A stretch of DNA of 64,000 bases from Cristatella mucedo (lineage: Eukaryota > Bryozoa > Phylactolaemata > Cristatellidae): the NCBI GenBank assembly GCA_009760855.2, contig WPIO01000033.1, positions 706,001 through 770,000 on the forward strand, in the 5' to 3' direction. Each line of letters starts with the position of its first letter. Position 1 is the stretch's first letter. The position numbers and the translations under genes were made by a program. Below the pieces are notes generated by a model that saw only the letters and a list, made by a program, of their open reading frames with translations, did not search any database and had not been told where the DNA came from. Below, piece after piece: positions 1 to 14,200 of the stretch.

Positions 1-559
1 GACTTGTTTAATGCCTTCATTTAAAGCTTTGTGGGCAATAACTAGGTCCAGTGTCTCTTTGAAGTTTTGAGTCAAACTATCTTAAGGATTACAGCTGACG
101 ATGAAATTAGCACAGTGAACCCTAGCCTTGGAGTTTGACTTAATCTACCTATTGGATCTTTGATATGCCCATCCTTCAGCCTGGGGAGATATGTGGTCAC
201 ATCCTCTGGTTCATAGTACCAACCAAGCATGCTTAGACTAAGAGAGTGTTTTCCATGCTGTCTGCATGGATTATGTAAGAGCTTCTTAGCTGCAAGTTTT
301 TTTTATATATGATAAATGATACCCTAGATCATGTCGGTAACGTCCGGCCTCTGGTCACATATTGCTATCACTATTACATCGGAAAGTTGCTAGAATATCG
401 TGTTAAAGTAATAAAGAATGAACGAAAAGGCATATGTCAACCTATTGCCAGAAGCAGGCTGCCAATGCTGGTGGCCTAGTCATCAGTCTAGGCTTAGAGT
501 GAATCATTCCATCGAGACAGCACAGTTGATGGTCTAGAACAAAGTTATCAGGAAAGGTG
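1..559. other. No feature recognised
   Basis: A/T-rich sequence without recognisable coding or repeat signature; probably intron of the CCP gene or its flank. Confidence 0.4.
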
Positions 560-2180
560 ACTCAAGTGGAGTCTTTCTGGTTGCTGTGATCTAATGGTGG
601 TATTTGATATCGTTGATCGCAAAGTTCTTGAGCACATATCGTCTCGCCTGACATCACTGTCATAGTACTACAGCGATTTAGGTCCTGTCTTAGTGGGATA
701 TTTCAGAGCTTAGATGTCAATGGCCACTGGCCATCTGATCAGCCTTTGAAGTATGAGGTACCCCAGAGATTGTTCTTGTCCTTTCTTTTCACAATTTATG
801 CCATCCCTCTTATTGATGTGCAAAATCTAGGCTTTCATTTCTAGGCAGGTTACACCAGCAGTACCTTTGCTTTGATTCTTTCCTGTCTTCAAGAAATCTT
901 GCATTTGCATGCCTTCTCAAAGCTTGTAATGCCGACATTCACATTTGGATGGCAGCTTACTTTCTCGAATTGAGCGACGATAAAACCAACCTAATAATTA
1001 TGGGCAAACTTATGTCACTCATAGATTTCAAGATCCTCACTCTGGCTTACATGCCACTTCACTCGCTAGCACTAACTTGCCTATGTGACCGCATTGCTCC
1101 TTCAGTGTGCACCACCAGTCCCTTGGCATCTTGTCATCTAGTCGTCTCTCATACTTAATTTTATCTTTTAGCAATCGATCCTTCAGCCTGTTTGGACCAA
1201 AATTCTGGATTAAATTTCCATCTACCATCACTTATCTTACAATGCTTTTCCTTTGCCCTCTGTGGACTTGCTTGTTTTTTGATCCGATGTGGTTTGCATG
1301 AGTACCTGGGCATCATTCAGTGCACGCTACTAGCCATCGGTCTTACTAACCGGTGGTAGTGAGAGTTTTTGATTTTTGATTTAGCATGCTGGCCTTTGCA
1401 TGATACTTGTTTGCTTGGCAGTCTTTATACATCGAACAGTGCAAGTCACTAATCCTTGGGTACTGATTCTCTTGCAACTAGTTGTAAAGCCCGCGTATAG
1501 TGATTAAGTTGCCCAAGGGTGTTTTAAAAACGGCCCATTATTATTGTTATGAACTCTGAAACTTTAGCCAGCATGTTCCTTTAGCCTTTTTACCAAATAT
1601 GGATGACCACTTCGGAATGACCTTTTGCTGAATGACCGGCTCAGCTCCACAAGTCTTCCCTCTGTCAGCCATGCAATTTTACATGTGTGCTTAAATAAGG
1701 ATAGTTAGCTCATACATTTGTGGCATCCCATCTAGACTTTAGTAACTCATTCCTGGCAGGCCTTTAGGCCTGTTCAGTAAGATGCTTACGGATGGTGAAA
1801 AAATAGGCAGCCAGGGTTTTTTGTCGTCAACTTCACAACTGCCATTTTACACCACTTCTCACCCATCTGTACTAGCTTCTCATTAAGATATATCGACGAT
1901 GGTTCTATCATTCACTCCTAGGTCTTTTCCTTCTCTTTCTTAGGTCTATCTATGCGAATCACTTCCTAATCTGGCTTTTCATAGCATCTCCTGCCCCTCT
2001 GACTCTGTTCGTTTGATTGTGCTTCTAATCTTACTCAAAATCCCTTGAAGACCGTGCCTGGAGTTCCTATGTTCCTACAAGCTGGAACTCACTACCGACT
2101 GACATGTCTTTCAATCACACCTGATTGAAAGACGTGTAAGAAGAGGTAAAACCTTGCCTGTTCCTCGCCGGTTTAACTCC
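560..2180 (+). mobile_element. Very degenerate L2/CR1-type LINE
   Basis: Eroded reverse-transcriptase pieces in plus orientation: a DLMVVFDIVDRKVLEHI-like piece near 590-650 (canonical form: LSAAFDT.DH), then WMAAYFLELSDDKTNLIIMG at 948-1010, and a PTSWNSLPTD-like C-terminal piece near 2080-2110. Many stops and frameshifts. Related to the better copies at 5741-6950 and 35300-36380. Confidence 0.65.
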
Positions 2181-4374
2181 ACCAATGTGAGTTATCTTTT
2201 TGTACTGGTGCATCTTGTTGTTGCTAATCAGTTTATATACACACATTCTTTCCGGCCAGTAGGAAGTTCTTGGAGATAGCCCCTACCAATACCCATTCGT
2301 GGTCTTGGAAGGAAATATTCTTGACTTCTAACCGTGAACATATCTTTTCTACTTCCAATCTTTATCATATTTCATATGCTGGTTGCTTGCAGCTCATTGC
2401 ATAAAATTGATCTCTCGGTGCAAGATCTTTTGTGGACCTGGGTGATGTTGCATCTGCAAATGACTATCGGAGTGGCATTAGTACGGTTCCTTATTCAGCA
2501 ACGTAATTTAAGCAGCTGCCAAGTGTTCGAATCTGCTGACAAATGGTCATGGTATCATTTTTCTCTATTTTTTTTATTTATAGTGAAGCTATTGAGACCC
2601 ATGCCTCTGAATGATAGCTTGGACGAATGAGAGAAATGCATCGGATTTGTGATCCAGTGGATAAGTGTGGCTGTAGCAGCAACAATGTTCTTTAGTATCA
2701 TATACACACCATTGAGAAGTCATGCCCCGACATCAGTATCGATGTTCCCCTACGAAATTTCATGAAACTACTGGACCGCTTGAACATGCACAGATAGTCT
2801 GAGCCATAAATGTCTACATGCATTGGGAGTGGCTCCATTACGACGAGGCTACAAACTGCTCAAGGGCTCAGGAGTGTTGCTTGGCAATGGAAATGGTGAA
2901 TCGCATCATGTGGCGACGTAAGTGTGGTTAAAATATGAAATACAAATACTGAAATGGTCAGAATAGGCCGTTGCAACACGAAACACATTCTAGTGAACTG
3001 GCAGTCTGTGACCAGCGCCGAAAATCCGGATCAGTGGTTTTCATATCGATGGGCACTTGAATGTGTGTGGTGATATGCACATAGTTTTCTGCAGCTGCTG
3101 ATTTGTGAGCTGTTCAGTTCTGCCATCAGGCATTCAGCAGGCTTGAACGCATGAGTCAATCAGCCGTCGGCAGCTCTCCCTGGTCTACTCTAGGCAGGGG
3201 GACAAAGACTGAGGTGGCAGGCAATTATCAGCAGTCCCACAGAGGTCATTGCCTGACTCCTTTGATGCTGCATGCTGAAGCTAGTAAAAGTGGTCTGCTG
3301 CATCTGCATCAAACGACCTCCTAGTGGAGGGCCTTCTAGGAATCAACTTGTTAAGAGAAGAGCTCTTGATCCCTTGATCTATCAGGGCTAGGCAGGCAGA
3401 TGAACCGGCACTGCTTAATTATCGGCCCGGGTGGGCCTAGCTTTTATTGACAATTGCTCGATCGGGTGCACTTTATTTTGCAAATGTGACCCATCAGCGC
3501 TTTGACTGGCATCCTTGAAGGGCCCACCATGCCAGAGTGGACTTAGCTCCGTAGCTTGAACGTCTTATTGTATGTCGATCTGTAACCCCAATGCTAGGTC
3601 CTGTGTACTGATGCACGAGCGTCGTCACCAGTGGCAAAACATCTGCAGGCACCTGAAGAACTCCCCCCCCCCCGAACTCCAGTCTTCTCTCAAACTCCTA
3701 CCCTGTTGAGGCGATCAGACTCAGACCTTGAACTCAAAGGTGCACACAACTTTCCTCCATAAGCACCTACACGGAGTTTGCTATTTTATTAGTGCACAAC
3801 GATCATGGTACTGGGCTGTCGGTATCTCAGCATGAGCCTCCGGTTGCCCTCTTTCGCTTTTTATTGTTATGTGAATGCCTACGTGTCATGCGATGACCAC
3901 GAGTGCTAGCTCAATAGACAGATAGAGGCCAATACTCAGGGACAGACCATGTCAGACTGTGATGTTAAAACTGTGTGCTGTTGAGCACGTCTCCCTAGAA
4001 CATGTAGGATTAAACCTAGAGTAGACATAGTGTCTATCTTCGAAGGGTGTTTTATTATTGAGCCACCTAAACAATGCACACTAATCTAAGATTGATGTGC
4101 CAAGTAAGCTTCTCTCCAAAACTGCTTGTCCACGACTGTGGTGTTCTTCCTCAGCAACCAGCAATAGTCAATCTTAGAAACAATATCTTTTTGTGAATGT
4201 GCTACCTTAGGCCCGACACGATTCGACAAGTTGCAAGAGTCTGAGGCTGCAGCAGAAGCAAAAAATCAGCCAAACGCCGATTCAACCGAAAAACAAAATC
4301 TAATTTTGACCCACATGATGTATCAGCTACATGCGGTAGCTTGAACTCACTTCTTATTACATGAAAGAGCTTTG
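2181..4374. other. No gene recognised
   Basis: Only short chance reading frames and a 12-nt C run near 3662-3673. I searched for the conserved CCP N-domain exon expected upstream of 5135 and did not find it here. Confidence 0.4.
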
Positions 4375-4545
4375 TAATACCTCTATATTAAAGTTAGCTT
4401 ATTTAACAGCCTCATTTATATAGCAGCAAAAGAGCCTTAACTGCTATCACCACCATTTACTGTGGACAGCAAAGGATTGCCCACTGCACGAGTCGAACCC
4501 ACGACACGGGTCGTGAAGAGCAAGCATCTCAATTCCTGGAAGAAA
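4375..4545 (-). repeat. SINE family 1 copy
   Basis: Minus-orientation copy: A/T-rich tail side first (attta acagcctc atttatatagc), then CTCTT-type body and, near 4490-4505, the complement of a tRNA-like B box (gagtcgaaccc). Aligns with copies near 7455, 20905, 34490 and 47035. Confidence 0.7.
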
Positions 4546-5134
4546 ACCCAGGGGTATTTACTAAAGTTTAAGTTTCTCCGAGATCAGTTAAGGCCCACAG
4601 AACAGTTTACAATGTAGGTCCTTATCTTTTAGACAGTGCAACTGGATGTCTTCTTGTTCTCATTTCACAATTCAATTCTTGCATAGCTTCGCCTAGTCTA
4701 ATCTGCAGTTGTCCATGCATGGCACCCATTATTCTCTCAAACCTCGACTTTTGTTGAAGACATATTATGAGGTGGCAGGCTCGTGTAATAGTCTGGCTGT
4801 GCTTATGCATGCTAAATAATTCCAAGCACGTGAGTTACTGGATCAGATTAGGTGTGACTTATTAGTTGATTTTACATTTTGCATTCTGCATAATTCCACC
4901 ATCAGATGAACTGTTCACTGTAAAGCTATAAGCATATTTATCGTGGGTCGCTCATCGCTTGTATTTGCTACTTGTCGAACCCATGTGTTTGTTCGTGATT
5001 ATTGGCTTGGCTGATTAGCTTAACTGTCCCAGCATTCAGTTAGACCAAGCTGCTTTAATCACGGTAGTTTCATTTTTTGCATAGTTGCTGCCAAATAGCC
5101 CCCGCCTGGCTGACTGCTTTTCGTATTTTTACAG
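4546..5134. other. No feature recognised (intron)
   Basis: Nothing beyond the splice acceptor of the first CCP exon. Confidence 0.4.
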
Positions 5135-5213
5135 GTATGAAGCCTCTTTTCTACTCAGAAGCTGATGCCAAGAAAAGAAACTTTGGCTGGATGAGGAAAG
5201 GACACCATATCAG
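5135..5213 (+). CDS. AGBL2/AGBL3-like: CCP exon a (first exon found in window)
   Basis: Acceptor tatttttacag, donor CAG|gtatag. Two leading bases complete a glycine codon from an earlier exon not found here. Encodes [14 protein letters not shown]...GWMRKGHHI, the conserved end of the CCP N-terminal domain. Ends in phase 2 (AG), which the next exon completes to Arg. Confidence 0.88.
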
Positions 5214-8200
5214 GTATAGTAGCACAGAAAGCACCCAACGAGTGGACGGCAAGAATTCAGTGTATGGAGAACAGATTCGGTGCCGGGAAACCTTAAACCG
5301 CTATTTCGTCTGCCACCAGGGCGATTTGGTGACCTGTGGACATTCTTAACTTAATGGCAGAGGCAACGAACTTGTCACTGCAGCATGCTGAGTCAACAGA
5401 TCCTGTCCCTCCAGTCATGGCGGATCAGCTTGGCATATGCGTTATGCGGGTCTGCATGTACAGTGTTCGTAGTGTGCTTAATTAACATGTTGGCCAGACT
5501 ATCCAACTCACGTTTGCGCACCCGGTACATTTTCTGAGCTACTTGTTGGAAAGGTCATGCTATGGCATTCAACAAGTGATCAGGTGGCCATGCACCAGTG
5601 CTCCTATTGGCCGGAAATGTGCCAACTTAATCTGTCAGATGAAGTACATGCATACTAAGTTGTCAATCAGCAGCCGATGAAAGAAATCAGTTATACGAGT
5701 TGTTGTTGTTGAGCTCACAGCTCGGCAGTCGCTTTCCAGTGCTTTTAAGTTCTATTTGGCTTGACCTTTCCAGTGCTTTTAAGTTCTATTTGGCTTGAAC
5801 TTGATCTCTGTGATTGCCAAGCACAATCTAGGCCTTCACTTCTATGCAGATGACACTCAGTTGTACCTTTGCTTTGATCCATCCCAGCCTTTGAGCACCT
5901 CGAATTCTCTCAACTCACTTGCTGCATGTATTCATGGCATCCGCACATGAATGACAGCAAATTCTCTAAAACTAAACGATGATAAAACTAACTTACTAGT
6001 TATGGGCAAACCCAGTGTGATTCAGAAATTGGAAAGGCAGACCCTCAAAATTGGCTCTGCCAGCATATCTCCTGTTGAATCGGCTCGAAATCTAGGTGTC
6101 ATGTTCCAAAGTGACCTCCCGCTAGACAACCACACCAGCTCCACGATCAAGTCTGCCTACTTTCAGCTACATAACATTGCTAAAATTCGGGGTTGTTTAG
6201 ATAAGGATACCACGTCTAAGTTGGTCCATGCATTTGTGACATCCCGTCTTGACCTCTGTAACTCACTGCTTGCTGGCCTACCGGCATGTGCAATCAAGCG
6301 ATTGCAGCTGGTGCAAAACTCTGCAGCTAGGCTTGTCTGTCGTGAGCATCGCAGTTGTCACATCACACCACTTCTTGCCGACCTGCACTGGGTACCAGTC
6401 AAGCAACGGATCGACTTCAAGGTTTTATCGCTCACTTTTAGGTCACTTAATTTTTTGGCTCCAGCCTATCTCTCAGATCTACTCCCCACCAGGCCAAGCA
6501 TCGTACCACCCACTTTTCGGAATTACACGGTTTACCAATACCTCGTACAAACTTCAAATCCTTTGGAGACCGTGCATTTAGTTTGTATGCTCCCAAAGCC
6601 TGGAACTACCTCCCAACTTCTGTCAGAACATCCCCTGACTTGACAACATTTAAAAAGAACTTAAAAAAAAACACCTATTTAGGACAGCATTTAGTGAGTC
6701 CCCGTGATTCGTCCTTCATGTGCTTATGCGTGCTGACACTGTGCATGCTGCCACTAACCACATTTGCAAGCTGACCGTGTGCATGTCACCCCTAACCATG
6801 TTATTCATGTTGTTTATCAAGCATGATATTACTCAGCATTCAATCGCATTTCCCTTTGCAGCAAATGTAAAGCGCCTAGAAAGAGATTGGGTTCTCTGAG
6901 AGCGCTTTATCGAGTGCATATTTATTATATTACTATTATTCTGTATACTACTAAGAGACTAGTAATGAGACTAGCTAGTAAAGACTAGTAATGAGCTCCA
7001 GGTGTTGTTAGCAGCTGTACTATATGCCATTCTAAGCTTGCTATAAAACACCTATTTAATGAATGGTCTATTGTGAAAGTGACATTTAGGAGCCACGGTG
7101 CAAGGGAGTCTTGCCAGCAGCATGTGTCTGCCTTTTCCTACTGATAGTACGAATTTTTTTTACAATATGTCTATGATCATCGTTAACCGAGACCATAAGC
7201 ATAGCCTGTGCTTACCTGGCATGTCCAGATTATATCACCTATAGCAATGACAGGCGAAAGCCGTAAGGCAACTTTTATGTCACCTAATTCTTCTGTAGCT
7301 GATAATGCCTACGGTGCCAATAAAGTTAGTTGTACGGTTGGTTCGATGGTTGGTTGGTATGTTCGATTGCAAAGTGGGCTATACCAGGTTTAGTTAGATC
7401 TTAGACGGGACTATTAAAACACTATCTTGTCCACCGAGTATCAGCAGTACTCACTACTCGTCTTAGCAGATACAGCAGCCTCACTTATATAGGCTCAGCA
7501 GAGCCTTAGCAGCCATCAGTAGGCGATAAATGATCGCCTGCTGCAGGACCGAAGTCCCGACCTGTGTCGTGAAGTGTGAGCAACTCCACTCATCCGTGCC
7601 ATTAAGGCCACTGCCAGTTAGCCGATTTGTCTTTTGGCATAGTGTTGCCAATAACGACAAAGCCCCCTTTTCACACATCTGGTGAATCCAGCTGCCTGTT
7701 GCTGCTGTGCTAGTGCCTTTGCTGGAGGTGCTGCTCGATTTGCAATAGCTTTTTCTTGCCAAGATTGGCCTTACATCTGTATTTTTTTCGTGTAACATGT
7801 GGCTTTAGCAATACTAGTGCAGATCGTCACCTTTTATAGGTATTCTGTAAATACGCAGCACCTTAATACCAGTCTGCACTCGCGTGATATGGTCTACTAT
7901 GAACTCGAATGGCAAATCGAGTTTGACAATGCCAACGACACGTGCTATTTGGCCCACTGCTACCCGTACACATTCTCTGACCTGAAACGCGACCTTGACA
8001 CGCTCATGGCTGACCCTCAGAGGAGTGCAGTGTCACGACGGGAGGTGCTGTGCGAGACGAAAGCAGGAAATAGCTGCTTCCTGGTTACAGTGACCAACTT
8101 CGGTGAGTCGACCTCCGACTTCGTTTGGTTCAACAGAAATGAGGCTGATTAGTTGGTATCTGAAATGTGCTTTCAGAGGTGCTTGCATTCATTCTGTTTG

Positions 8201-11200
8201 AATTTGCAGCAGCTGGTGTAAAATAGGGCTGAGCTGCTCACTCTTCAAATTTGCATGTAAAGCCGCCGAAGACCACGTGCAGTCAACTTTTGTGCAGCAA
8301 GTGCCTGGAGCAGATAAGGCTGCGAAGCCGGCCCCCTGGATTACCGGGTCTGGATGGTGTGACTGAGTTTGATATGACAGCTCCTATAAAAGCTGAAGCT
8401 CTGCCCCTGCCCACTACTTGCAATTGATGTGTTGTATTTTTACTGAGTTTGTAGGAATGCCTGGGCTGGGTGTATAATATCTTGAGTTTAAAATGCCCTG
8501 CTCATATTAGCCCAAGGACATGAGTTGGTGAGAACGCCTGTACGTCCACGTTGTATGATTGCAAAAAACAGTAGCCGATAGAAATCTAGGCTTGTGCACC
8601 AAGCTGAAATCCTATACCTGTACATGTGCCGTCAAAAGATTTAGTGCCCAAAAAAGGGGAAACTCCGATGGTTAAGACTTGTCACGACAGGGCTGGCTCA
8701 TGCACAGCAAATCATACTAATAATATATCAATCTATTCGAAAAATTGTAGTTCCCACCACATTCAGGAGCAAGATATGCAAGTTATACTAGAAAATAACT
8801 TCTCGAAGTTGAAAAATGTCTGGAACCGGGCTTCTAATCAATTTTGGTGAAGCTCACTAAACATTTTGCAGGTTTTGATCGCTATAGCACTTTTGTCTGT
8901 CCAGTGATATTTCCCAGAGAGCTAGCTCAGGTGACTTCCATTTGCCACTACATTTGAAGTCGGCAGAGTATCTAGCAAGCACCGAGTGGCAAAGCAGGGG
9001 ATATTTCTGCCTTAACAAAAGGACACATTTGGGGGCTTTTGCATTAGTCCAGCTGCCGCAAGGTAGAAATTGCAGGAATTCTTATGCTTTACGAACGTTG
9101 TCTATGCTGAAATATTAAGAAGCATTGGCAACTCGGTTCAATGTAAGCAAGAAAGCAGTTTAGTCAATCTTTGCTGACAAGCGATTGGGATGATAGGGCC
9201 ATCAAGGACATAATTTGTTCATGCAAATGTTGCCAGGACAGTTCGACTTAAGGCAGGGCTTAAGCTGAGCAAATCAACCATTCTGCATAGTTTTTACCAG
9301 CAAGGTGTACTCTCCAGGGTTGCGTATCGTAGACCTTTACTTTCTAGAAAGCAAAAAGTAAGCTTCCTGAAATGGACTTGAGACCATGCCCACTGGACCT
9401 TAGCTGACTGGCAACAAGTAGTACTGATCGATGAATCCAAGTTCACCATTTTAAATGCTGGTAGGAGAGCATACGTGCATTAATGAAGCATACCACGATG
9501 ACTACCTTTAGAAGACGGTACAGTTCGTTGTTGCAGAGGAGTGATCTTACAGGGCTGTTGCACAGTAGCTAGCACCGGAATTCACTCTATGGTATTGATG
9601 GCACTATGAACCAGCATAAATACTTCGCATCGTAATAATGTCGGTATTCCTAGTGTGATGGCTTTGTGAGGGCTATAGTTTATATGGAAACAGGATTAGA
9701 GATCCTACGCACACCGAACTTTTGGTGAGAGAATTTTTCGACAATGATGCCAATCACGGGTACCCGCTTTATTGCCACGGCTAAGGATGACCCCTGATCC
9801 TGTACCCTGTCGAAAATCTTAGTGATGCTTATGAGCAAGGTTATCAGATCGTCGGATAATTATATCATATATGTGGCCGGTCACTTCAATTTATGATCGC
9901 ACCTCTATAGTGCACTTGTGCATACTCTGTGGAGAGTGACATTTAAGCCGAGAATCGAGAAGTTTACCGACCATGGCTGAACAAATGTACTAGTGCATAA
10001 CCAGTTATTTGCAAATGTGGCAAAATGAACGTTGAGTATGATTAATTTTACTTGTACTTACCCACACACACAGGTTGGCAGGTTTGGATGCAAGATTGTG
10101 TGTGATTAAAAACAAGGCACACGGATTCTGTGTTAGTAATGATTCAATTCGACTTCTGTTGCACTACTAGCCGGCATGTTTTACGATTTTAATCTACTCA
10201 TTAAAGTAATTATCTTCATATTCGCCACATTGTAGGTAAGTTATGGTCAAACCCCTTAATTAAGATACCCACAGGCATCCAGCCCCTGTTACTTAAGAGT
10301 GACTCATTTAAAGTTGTGACATGCGAATGTCACTGCCACGGGTTTCTGTTTCATAATAGGTACATTGTAACAACCCTAAAGAAACGTGTTCAAAGCAGCC
10401 AAGTACGCACTGCCTCTAGTGGTCAAATTCAAGGTAAAGCAGAAAGAAAGAAAGACAGCAGAAAGACCAAGTAACTTTGAGCCACATGCAGCTTGCACAT
10501 TGCTCTAGTGAGGCTAACGTGATTGTGAGCATCACATGCTATTAAATGTCTGTTCGCTGCTGTAGTGTTTAGCTCACATACAGCATGCTCAACCATAAGG
10601 GTGACACAGAAACCCCCAGCTTTCTCAACCTTAACGGTTAGACTGGTCAATTGTGAATTGTGTAAATAATTGTGCACCTTGGTGACTCAGCTGTGCTTCT
10701 CAATTTCTCTTTGTTGCGGGAGATGAATTATGTTGGCTACCGAATGCATACCGAAAGCCGCTTAGGCTGTGAGTGAGCTGTAGAAAAGCCTCCTTCGTAA
10801 CACCCACATTGTCTTTGTGGCTTTTCGGAGTTACAGCCTGAGATACATCACATTACCAGCGGCGTGTTTGAATTTGTGTGCTAGCATGAGCTTACGAGTG
10901 TGTATGTGTGTTTGTAAGCATTTGTATCATATTTCATATAAATCATACAGGTGTATCCTGTTTTGTCCAGAACACCATGCTCGCCATTGGGGTGGTTAAA
11001 AGTCACCTAATGACTAGGGTGATTCTCCTGTGTACAAAACAAGATTCTGGTGCTTCTCTTGTGGCCTGTTGGCTCATACTGAAGTTGCACATTGCTTCAA
11101 TTCTCTGCAACCCTGTTTATAGATTTTTCTTCTAATTTTTTGTATTTTTATTTTATCAATAATAATATGCGATCACAGCTTTGTTGCCTGCAGTGCCTTC

Positions 11201-14200
11201 AAAGCTAGGCAAAGCCTTCAAAGCTAGGCACAGGCATTGTGAGTGCCTAGCAACTGCCTTGCGTTTTCTTCACTTAGTTCTTTGTTTTTTAGAGTCGAAG
11301 GCTCCGAAGAAATGCATCGTCGTCTCAGCTCGCGTGCATCCAGGTGAATCAAACGCAAGCTGGATGATGAAGGGTTTGCTCGAGTACATCACTAGTGCCG
11401 AGGCCATTGCCGTGGTATGCTGCTGCTGCTGCTGTTATTTGATCCAGTGGTCCTTTAGTGCTGCTGCTGCTGCTTAGTGCTTCCCTAGTGCTGCCGCTTG
11501 GTAAAGTTGACTCACCTTTTCACATTCAAAATCTACTTGACTATGGTTTTTCGTTTTTGTACTTTTATTTCTCACTTTTTCATCGTTGCTTTGTGGAGTT
11601 ACAAATCCTTTGGAGACTGTGCATTTAGTTTGTATGCTCCCAAAGCCTGGAACGCCCTCCCAACTTCCGTCAGAACATCCCCTGACTTGTCCACATTTAA
11701 AAAGAACTTAAAAGCACACCTATTTAGGACAGCACTTAGCGGGCCCCTGTGGTTTGTCCTTGATGTGCTTATGCGTGCTGACACTGTGCATGCTGCCACT
11801 AACCACATTTGTATGCTGACCCTGTGCATGTCACCCCTAACCATGTTATTCGTGTTGTTTATCAAGCATGATATTACTCAGCATTCAATCGCGTTTCCCT
11901 TTGCAGCAAATGTAAAGCGCCTAGAAAGAGATTGAGTTTCCTGAGGGCGCTTTATCAAGTGCAATATTATTATTATTATAGGAGCCCCAGTAGAGAAACT
12001 GGGCAGAAGTTGCTAAAGTTTTCTTGGTCTAGTGTTGCTTTCTTAATTAGTGGCTTAGCAACAGCCTTTCGGAAAGGTGCAGGAACAATACCTGGGGCTA
12101 AAGACATATTTATTATGTTATTTATTCATGGCAGCAGCAGATATATGCACCCCACAAGACGAACAGTGCGTAGAGGGTCTAGAGGGCTAGGAGCCTTCTT
12201 TGACTGAGAGATAAACTTCAAAATGAGGTCCCTAGTGGCAGGCTTGAATATGGACATTAAAGTGCTGCAAGGAATTGGGGGAAAGGAGTCGGGATGTTTT
12301 TACTGAGGGAGATGAGTTGAGTAGGGAGGTTTTTTTTTATTTAGGGATGGGCTCTTTGTCCTTATATATCTTGTTGAAAGAGAATCTAAAACAAAACGAT
12401 CTGTTAGATCACCGCTAGGATCCCTAGGTAAGGAGCTAACCTGAGAGCGGTTAAGGAGATGCTTGATGGTCGACGTCAGCATTTTTGGATTGTGAATCTG
12501 TGTGTCGGCAGTGTTTTATATAAGCTAGACTTGACCTTTACTAGGTTAGATTGGTATGATCTAAAGTATTCCTAATATGCCTGTCAATGGAAGTTAGTCC
12601 TTATTTTTTGTGTGGTTTCTTAACCTTGCGCTTAGTAAATCCAAAAAGTTTAATGTCTGCTATAAACCATAGGTCATCGGGGTGAGGGTGCACAGTGTGC
12701 TTAGTCAGAAGTGCAAGCTCATCAAGAACGTCAGCTAGTGTCGTGTTGTAGTCGTCTAGAAGTGGGAAAAGGTCGGACTGATGACTGAGTGGCAGGGGCA
12801 AGGAGGATATGTACGAAGAGACAGCATCAAGGTCATGGTTTTGCGTTTAATAGATGATTGTGGGTGCAGAGGAGGGCTTAAACTGCAGACTGAGTCAGAT
12901 CTGCATGTGTTCAGACATGCAGAACCTGGTAATAACAGAAGACGATCGCATTCCATTGTGAGAGAATATTTGATTGAACGTGTTATCTTTTTAATAAGAG
13001 CTTTCATAAACATAAGCCGTTAGATAGAAAATGAGGGAGTCAGTGCACGAAATTTGGCACTTGAAGCATCAGTTAGGTCGTCAAAATATATGTTAAAATC
13101 ACACATCACGAGTAAGGAACAATTTTTGAATGCAGAATCGAAATGAGGTGACCGAAATTTAATAAACGATGACGTGGCACCAGGAGGGTGGTGTATTTAC
13201 TGCTGCCATTGGAAACTTGGTGTTGGAGGGACTTAAAACAAGAGGTTCGAAAGTCTGCTTCGAGGGAACTGCAAGCGCTTTGAAATTAAGGGAGCAACAC
13301 TGGCAACTCCTCCACCGCTTTGATTGATCTTGAGGTATGAAAGAATGAGAAACCAGTCGGGAAGGGGTGGCATGGGTTTTGGTCAGGCGGTTAGTCAATA
13401 TAAGCCAAGTCTCGGTCAAAGAAAATGGGTCTGGACGTCGTTAATAATCATGTCTCGTATCATTAGGGGTTTATTGTACATTGAGTGAGCATTCCACAGG
13501 CACTTCAAGATTTCCTGATTTCAGCATTTCCAGATTTCAAGATTGTTACGAGTAGGCGTCCTACAGGAGATCTGAAATTCGCGGGCTCTGGCTCTCAGTA
13601 ACCAAAGCAGGAATGCATTTACACGGCATATAGTGAATGGGTAATAGGCATACACGATCGTATCTGATAGTAAGGTCAAGGATGAGAGTCAGCAAAGCTA
13701 TAGTCGCAGCCGGCATGGTTTTGGAAGAGACGTGCAATGGGCCCAATCAGTAAGCCTTTAAATGTCCATAGGCACGCAATTTCGTATGCCTTACGGTCAA
13801 GCTGCAAATAGATATGCCTTAAACTGATGCATCTGGGTGGCTGAGTTTTGTGTGACTTGTGCACCTTTTGTGTATTATCTGACCGGGCCGATATTGTTGC
13901 ATGATGCTTTAGCTGTAGACGGTATTTATACTCTCAATCAATACAAATTAGCTGTACTAGTTCACAATTTCTATCATTGGTCAACAGGAGCTGCGAAAAG
14001 CTTTTATATTCAAGATTGTGCCCATGTTGAATCCTGACGGTGTCATAATCGGCAACTATCGCTGTGACCTCACTGGTAAAGATCTGAATAGGAACTATCG
14101 ATGGCCAGAAAAGCACAGCTTTCCTACGGTAGCTTATTTGAAGTCGATGGTGGAGCACCTGCAGAATGGCTCTGAGGTTTGTTGTGTGCTGCTTGATTGC

